A stretch of 64,000 nt of DNA. It comes from Pisaster brevispinus. Its lineage: Eukaryota; Echinodermata; Asteroidea; Forcipulatida; Asteriidae. Positions 59,201 through 64,000 of the stretch are shown in pieces. Location: NCBI GenBank assembly GCA_023634235.1, contig JAMKCF010000008.1, forward strand, positions 15,993,558-16,057,557. The letters run 5' to 3'. A model generated the notes under the pieces. That model did no database searches, was not told the DNA's origin, and saw only the letters and a program-made list of their open reading frames with translations. The position numbers were made by a program, and so were the translations under genes. Numbering within the stretch: the stretch's first letter is position 1; each line of letters begins with the position of its first letter.

Positions 59201-62200
59201 TTGTTTTTCCTGTAATCAGCAAACTTAGCCTAACCAGAAAGACATGATCATCGATTGTGATCGTAGCATAAGGTTTTCAAGAAGTTTGAATTATTCTTTG
59301 ACTGTTGAGGGTCAAGCAATGTGAATGGCTATTAATTGTGCTTTTTTTTAAGGAACTGTTGGGACGCCGAACACTCCCCATGCCAACATGACTTTGACAC
59401 CATCAGGCACATTATTCAGGTAGGATTTTACTGTCTTTCTTAACAAACTAACACAGCCAAAGGTTTACATGTATTTTTATCTCCCAAAATATTTATCAGA
59501 GTTGGTCCATGTTTTACTGTGATAATTTGGATAGAGTGGTTTAGTGCGCCGGACTCCAGTTCTGATGGTATTAAGTCATCAGGGTGTGGGTTTGAATCCC
59601 GGTCATGACACTTGTGTCCTTCAACAAGGCACTCTAATAGACATTTTTCTCTTCACCCAGGAGTAAATGGGTACCTGTGAGGGCTGAGATGGTTCTTGTG
59701 ATTGATTTAGCTTGGTGCACTACATATTTGGCAGCACAGGCTGTATACTCCCAAGGGATCTGAGGTGGTTTAAGAGATGAAATAAATAGCCCAGTGAGCA
59801 GGGGTGATAATGGTAGAGTGCCGTTGATTAGTGATGAATTTGAGCGTTATAAGTAGTCGCTATTATAGATTTGTCACTAAAAGTCCACGCAGCGTTGTTG
59901 GGACAATACTGATAGCATAAAATATATTCAAATTCAAAAATATTGTTTTGTCACGACAAAAAGCATGGAATTTGTTTGCTCTGTGTACAAGGAGAATGCA
60001 TGTCAAAAACATGTTTCAATTCTGGTCGATTAAAATTCAATGCAAATTAGTCATCATTAATGAGACTGCTCATCAGAAAAAGGCATGATCTACCTGGCAG
60101 TGACTAGAAGCCATGATTTGACAGCAATAATGAACTAAATCCAGTGCACCAGTGCACATTTTTTTAAAGGATGTTTGGTCTTCCTATTATGATATAAAAA
60201 AGTAAGCTTTGATCGTACTGGGTTTCAGAGAAGGCCAACTTTTTTACCTTATTGTTGATCGTCATTTTTAAGGTCTGCTAATTCTCTGGGTGGAGTCATG
60301 GAGATTTCCACACCTAGTCGTCGTGCGGACTCGCCTATGAATGTTAGTCCTGCTTCCTCCAGGTATGTGGAGATGTCAATAGTGAAGCTTTCCATTTCAA
60401 ACTTCTTTAATTCCCAACTTAAGTTTTTGCTTTTGTTTCATTATTAAGCATTATCAGCTGTCATTTATTCATCAGTCTTCTTATTCAGGAGTTTTGAACT
60501 TGAGTCTTATTCCCCGACTAGAAAGGTTTTATGCAAGTTTAGTGTATCTTAAAGAATGCAACATTTATCGTGGAAGAGTAGAGGTTAACCCTGGTGTTTC
60601 TGGTTCACATAGCAAGCACCCTTGTTTACAGGTTTCCTCAGGCTTGTGTAGCTACAGTGATTAAGCTCACTTATGAGGCATCCTTGGTTTCAGTACCATA
60701 AATTTAAAATATTAATAATAGAAGACTCTACCCCTCTTGTATAGAAGTACCCTCCCAAAAGTCCTCTAAAGAGTTCCGGAGATTCTCGAACAAAGTGAAG
60801 TCACAATGAAAAGGGGGTACACCATGCCACATATGGAGCACCAAATGCAAATCTTTTGTGAAAAGGGCAAATTAACATCCATCTTTTGTTAAGTTCTCCA
60901 ACTCAAATCATTTTAACCATTCCAGGGCTGGTAATTAATAATAACAACGATTATGATGGATTATTCACTTCTTTTCAATATTTTATTTGTGAATATTAGA
61001 CGAGGTTTCTCTACGCTAGGCAGTGCTCTGTCTTCACCTTACTATGACACAGCATCCCAAAGTAAGTCCGCTAACAGCAAAGTGTACAAGTGAGCAATGA
61101 GGGATTCACCCATGTGGTATAGACTCGGACCAAAGACTCTGATTGTCCCCAACATCAAAAACAAAATTGATAAACTGAAGTGACCAACCCTGATGAAATT
61201 ATTCCTCTTGTTTACTTGTTTATTTATTGTGGTTAATTACTTGATATTGTTTATTTATTATCACATTAGAGTGCTACATAGATGTTTTCCTGAAAATGTT
61301 CACTGGTTATACCCAATGCCAAAGTCTGGTAGTTATTGGAAACAGCGAAATGACATTTAAAGTAAAAAGCCAACCAAAGCACCAACTATGATATCAATGC
61401 GATGTAATGTCCTTAACATTCCATATGTTGAGAAAGATTACCTTATATGCCCTAATTACATATTATTTATAAGCTCCTTTCTTCTCATCTATTTGTTGAG
61501 CAAATAAAACCAGCTTTAAGTTTTGGCAGGACGTGCCTTTTCTGTGGTGTGGAGGGCCCCATTTCCCACACCATTACAATGTACAAACTCTAGCACTAAA
61601 GGCGTATTTCAATTTATTGTTGACTTGAACTCTGTAGGTAGTAATACCACAAGCACCAGTAGTCAAGTATCACACAACTCTGAAAGATATCACATCCAGG
61701 TAGGTTGATAAGAATTTGTAATAAAACCAAGAGAAAGGATTTTCCCCAGTGTTTCTGGCAGTGGCTGCTGAATGCGCTGCAGCACCTTGTCAACCCTTAT
61801 TTTTCAGTTTTAGACAAATACTACATTAGTTTCTAGATGTTTTTTGCTGTGACTTGGCGATACAGAGTCCATATGTCTTGAAGTATTTAAACAGATGACT
61901 TTTGCTGAGAATGAACAATTTTCTTTACCGAGGATTTTTTCATTTTTTAAAGATACAACCGGGAAAAGCAGCTCATACTGAGGTAAAGTCAGGAGTTGTT
62001 ATAGATCCATCCCCCAAGCTTCCCCCAAACCTTCAGAACTTTTGCGAAAAATGACTACCTGTATTTTGTACAGCACACTCATATACAAATACTTTTGACA
62101 GTCATGGAGATTATTGTTATATTTTTTCAACAGCTTAACTACACTCCCAAGAGGCCCGTTCTGTAAGTATCCCACAGTCCGCCCGTTGTATTCTTGTATT

Positions 62201-62794
62201 TGTTGGTCAAGCAAATGTCATCACGGTGATGTTCTTTTCTGTGATTTTTTTTTTTACGAATCAGGAAATGGGCAGAGTATTATTGTGCAAGATAGCCTGG
62301 AATGAAAAGGCTAACTTCAAGACCATGTTACACAGGACATTGTTTTTTAGGCAATTTGGATGCACTCAGCTACACTGCATAAACAAGGAACACTTCGGCA
62401 GCACAAGACACGTTATCTTTTGCTGTAACTCACTATCCCCGGAAAATTAATGAGAAAAACTTAAATGTGAATGGGTTTTCTCATTGGACATTGCCTGGAA
62501 CTGGTTGCATGTAAATTGCCTCATGTGACATGGTTTTAACAATTTATTTTTAATGTTGTATACATCTATAATATTTTTTGCTATATGCTTTTTCTGGAAT
62601 GCACAATTTGTTTTTACTTTTGTGAAGGAAATTAAAAAATGTATATCCAAGTTAAAAGACACCTAATGTTGTTAATAGTAAGTAGGGCCTTTGTTTTGGT
62701 TTGGTTTAATTAATTATTTGATATTATCTTCAAGTTTGGTTTGTTTGACAGATCCACACCTCCCAGTAGTCAGCACAGGCCTCCAAAGTCATAA
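52285..62794 (+). CDS. RNF212B: RNF212/RNF212B-like meiotic RING protein, 17 exons, 365 residues
   Basis: Exons: 52285-52396, 52670-52731, 53570-53644, 54428-54484, 55524-55591, 55936-56025, 56600-56661, 57279-57336, 57890-57932, 58552-58639, 59353-59419, 60273-60362, 61000-61061, 61638-61699, 61953-61982, 62134-62162, 62752-62794. All junctions are GT-AG and in frame. The protein starts MTDWVHCNTC. The RING ligands are Cys7, Cys10, Cys26, His28, Cys31, Cys34, Cys43 and Cys46. Residues 84-145 look coiled-coil (VLEFQANHKKRL, EIRRLQEENTTLRRVL). The tail is rich in Ser, Pro and Thr. Human RNF212 and RNF212B share this layout and promote meiotic crossovers at the synaptonemal complex as SUMO/ubiquitin E3 ligases. 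The choice of RNF212B over RNF212 is tentative. The last exons are uncertain: reading through 61982 gives a stop at 62052-62054 and also 365 residues. Confidence 0.85.
52796..52900 (+). repeat. SINE family A, head fragment
   Basis: tcgaggccaagcgatcaaat, cactggactcaag and gtgggtttaagtcccggtct give the tRNA-like head. A tail fragment of the family (agaaggggtttgccctag, gcagcaccttgtaaacc) lies at 53163-53250. Confidence 0.65.
53725..53965. repeat. Interspersed element with internal repeats
   Basis: gaattggcggctacagct, gttgctaagggtgttgctaa and later caattttgtggctgcagctt, ggctgttgctaaggg form a diverged repeated pattern. A related fragment lies at 7005-7090 (gaattggtggcttcggctgt). Confidence 0.5.
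54567..54755. repeat. Diverged MITE, gggccc-atttcat family
   Basis: The left end ggggccaatttcataagctg matches 41319-41510. The right side with tctgcttaaacagctccatg is a decayed inverted end. The following SINE head begins at once. Confidence 0.6.
54750..54975 (+). repeat. SINE family A, long-tail variant
   Basis: ggccttggtggctgagtcat, ggtttgagtcctgctgg, gtgtccttggagcaagac and taagtgggtacctgcgag keep the family order, with a gap in the variable-arm region. Confidence 0.65.
55345..55440. repeat. Fragment of the 4778-4900 foldback family
   Basis: gaggtttggggtaacaccat, aaaatcccttttgagtag and ggttctgaaaagaac match the left half of the foldback. The right half is absent. Just outside, gaaggaatgggagactttga (55417) is the reverse of 55242-55261. 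Confidence 0.6.
56160..56290. repeat. G-run and A-rich low-complexity tract
   Basis: A G run at about 56160-56173 is followed by a long A-rich run at about 56248-56287, interrupted by a few bases. It sits at the tail side of the SINE that follows and is probably unstable in assembly. Confidence 0.9.
56290..56415 (-). repeat. SINE family A, head-side fragment
   Basis: Reverse copy: aatggttaagtgtcttgcta, ggacacaagtgtcaagaccg, actctaacccacactctgct and cagagcttgagtccagtgca. Confidence 0.7.
56695..56880 (+). repeat. SINE family B (tRNA-Lys-like), well preserved
   Basis: ggctggatagctcagttggt, agagcgctggtacgtcaatc, tggaggtcacaggttcaaat and ttctttgttcaaccc are the family in full order. The T arm and A box are intact, but the acceptor ends do not pair, so it is not a tRNA gene. 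Confidence 0.85.
58845..59070 (+). repeat. SINE family B (tRNA-Lys-like)
   Basis: Body (ggcttctgactagcacccc, gatactgacaaaatagga) followed by head (gatagctcagttggttgagt, gttaatccggagaata) and tail (ttctttgttcaaccc). The B box is damaged. Confidence 0.8.
59525..59860 (+). repeat. SINE family A, long-tail variant
   Basis: Head (agagtggtttagtgcgcc, ggtttgaatcccggtcat), body (cacttgtgtccttcaacaag) and long tail (aaatgggtacctgtgagg, gcagcacaggctgtatactc, gtagagtgccgttgatta). Closest in layout to 11945-12415. Confidence 0.8.
61735..61830 (+). repeat. SINE family A, tail fragment
   Basis: gtgtttctggcagtggctgc and gaatgcgctgcagcaccttg are the 3' part of the family, as at 1-165. It starts about 35 bp after the exon ending at 61699. 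Confidence 0.6.
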
Positions 62795-64000
62795 CAACCT
62801 ATTGACCCATTTCAGCCAATGTCACTTACATGATAAATATTGGTTGCCCCATTTTGGAAGTCACATGCAGTTATTGATCATGATGCACACATCTCTTGAT
62901 AAGCATTTTCAATGACACCCAAAATGGCAGACCATGGGCAGACAGTAAACTCTGCATGTCATCAATGCAAGAGAAGGGATGAATAGCCACAACTATCCAC
63001 TTCAAGTCTTCACGAAATCCAACAAGGTCAATTCATCGAATCTTAAAACTTTGAAAGGACAAAAACATCCTCCAAGTTACATTCAAATGGTCTTTTTCAC
63101 CCAAAGTATCTTCCTTCTGGATAGCTTGATCAGATTCCTCTTATGCATTGACTTCGTCCAACGACCATCTTAGAGATAAAACAGTGATGAAACAATGGAA
63201 ACACACAGCAGAGTACGTGCAGGGCCAATGGGCGGATGGCTCAATGAGCGGCTTTCTTTTGACCTCTATGCGAGGGCCCACTGCAGTAACATCATGTGCA
63301 TAAGATCTATTCCAATACAGAGGTATCAATTGTTACAATACAGCAACTCTGGTGACATTTAACTTTCACCATTTTCTGAAAAATGTTCACTCCCCCCCCC
63401 CCCCAAAAAAAAGCATTTTTGGATACACCGTCTTCACCTCTTGTCAAAACTTATATGCTTTCCATTAGGCGTGTTGTGGTTCTTAGGGAGTGTCATAAAA
63501 GTTGGGCACATGCTAGGCGCAAAGGAACAGTCCGGTAGGCATACAACCACAATCAAATGGACAACCAGAATGTTCTGCAGCGCTGCAACATTGTGTTTAA
63601 CTCCAGGAACATTCCTACACTTGATACTATGCACATTGGCATTTTGAATGTTCCAATAAGATGTTATGGCCATCCAAAAGACTGGTCCAAGTCTATATGA
63701 CCGCTGGAGTTATTATTCTGACTTTCGAGATGTGCCCTTAATAACACTGCCTAATTTTGATGCATTCCTGTGTTCATTTCCAAGGCAAACCGCATAATTT
63801 GAAAATTCGAACTCCACCAGCAGAATGACATTACCATATCAACTTAGTTTTTTTGAATATCCAAATGTTCAACCAAAGAAGAACAGGTAGTACTAAAGTT
63901 ATGTCCCTTTTTTTTTTTGCAAGTTGATGCTTGAATAATGTATCAATATTCTTATATTTTAATCCGACATTCATTTTCCCAGGAAAACAAATCTATAAGA
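62795..64000. other. Downstream flank of the RNF212-like gene
   Basis: No second gene is recognised. The first part is presumably 3' UTR, but I see no clear AATAAA close to the stop. A C run followed by A (63391-63410) and a T run (63908-63919) are the only low-complexity tracts. Confidence 0.5.

Overview
The window is animal nuclear DNA: AT-rich, intron-rich, with spliced genes and many interspersed repeats. Two tRNA-derived SINE families, several foldback/MITE families and metazoan orthologues suggest an echinoderm, probably a sea star. The clade is inference from the look of the repeats; the animal assignment is secure from the genes. Exons were joined by hand from splice sites, reading frame and remembered homologues; no search was run.

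Layout. (1) 543-8203, + strand: nine exons covering the C-terminal four fifths of CTNNBL1, a spliceosome-associated ARM-repeat protein; its 5' end lies left of the window. (2) 11262-15565, - strand: a five-exon enoyl-CoA delta-isomerase-type crotonase of 252 codons ending in a PTS1-like tripeptide, convergent with CTNNBL1. (3) About 17735-27345: a 9.6-kb tandem array of 54-bp monomers with higher-order duplication, possibly inside the first (5' UTR) intron of the isomerase gene. (4) 27366-32295: no confident gene, several repeats. (5) 32296-50324, - strand: complete cytoplasmic alanyl-tRNA synthetase, 20 coding exons, 974 codons, all frames joining cleanly. (6) 50334-52276: the spacer between divergent AARS1 and RNF212-like genes, with a likely bidirectional promoter and a 77-bp perfect hairpin flanked by 9-bp direct repeats. 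(7) 52285-62794, + strand: complete RNF212/RNF212B-like meiotic RING protein, 17 exons, 365 codons. (8) 62795-64000: downstream flank.

The genes are not a functional cluster: RNA splicing, fatty-acid oxidation, translation and meiotic crossover control. The observations most worth a second look are the 77-bp hairpin with flanking duplications, the splice-signal-bearing 54-bp satellite with its 2.2-kb higher-order repeat, two GC-AG introns in two neighbouring genes, and two equally long alternative C-termini of the RNF212-like protein.
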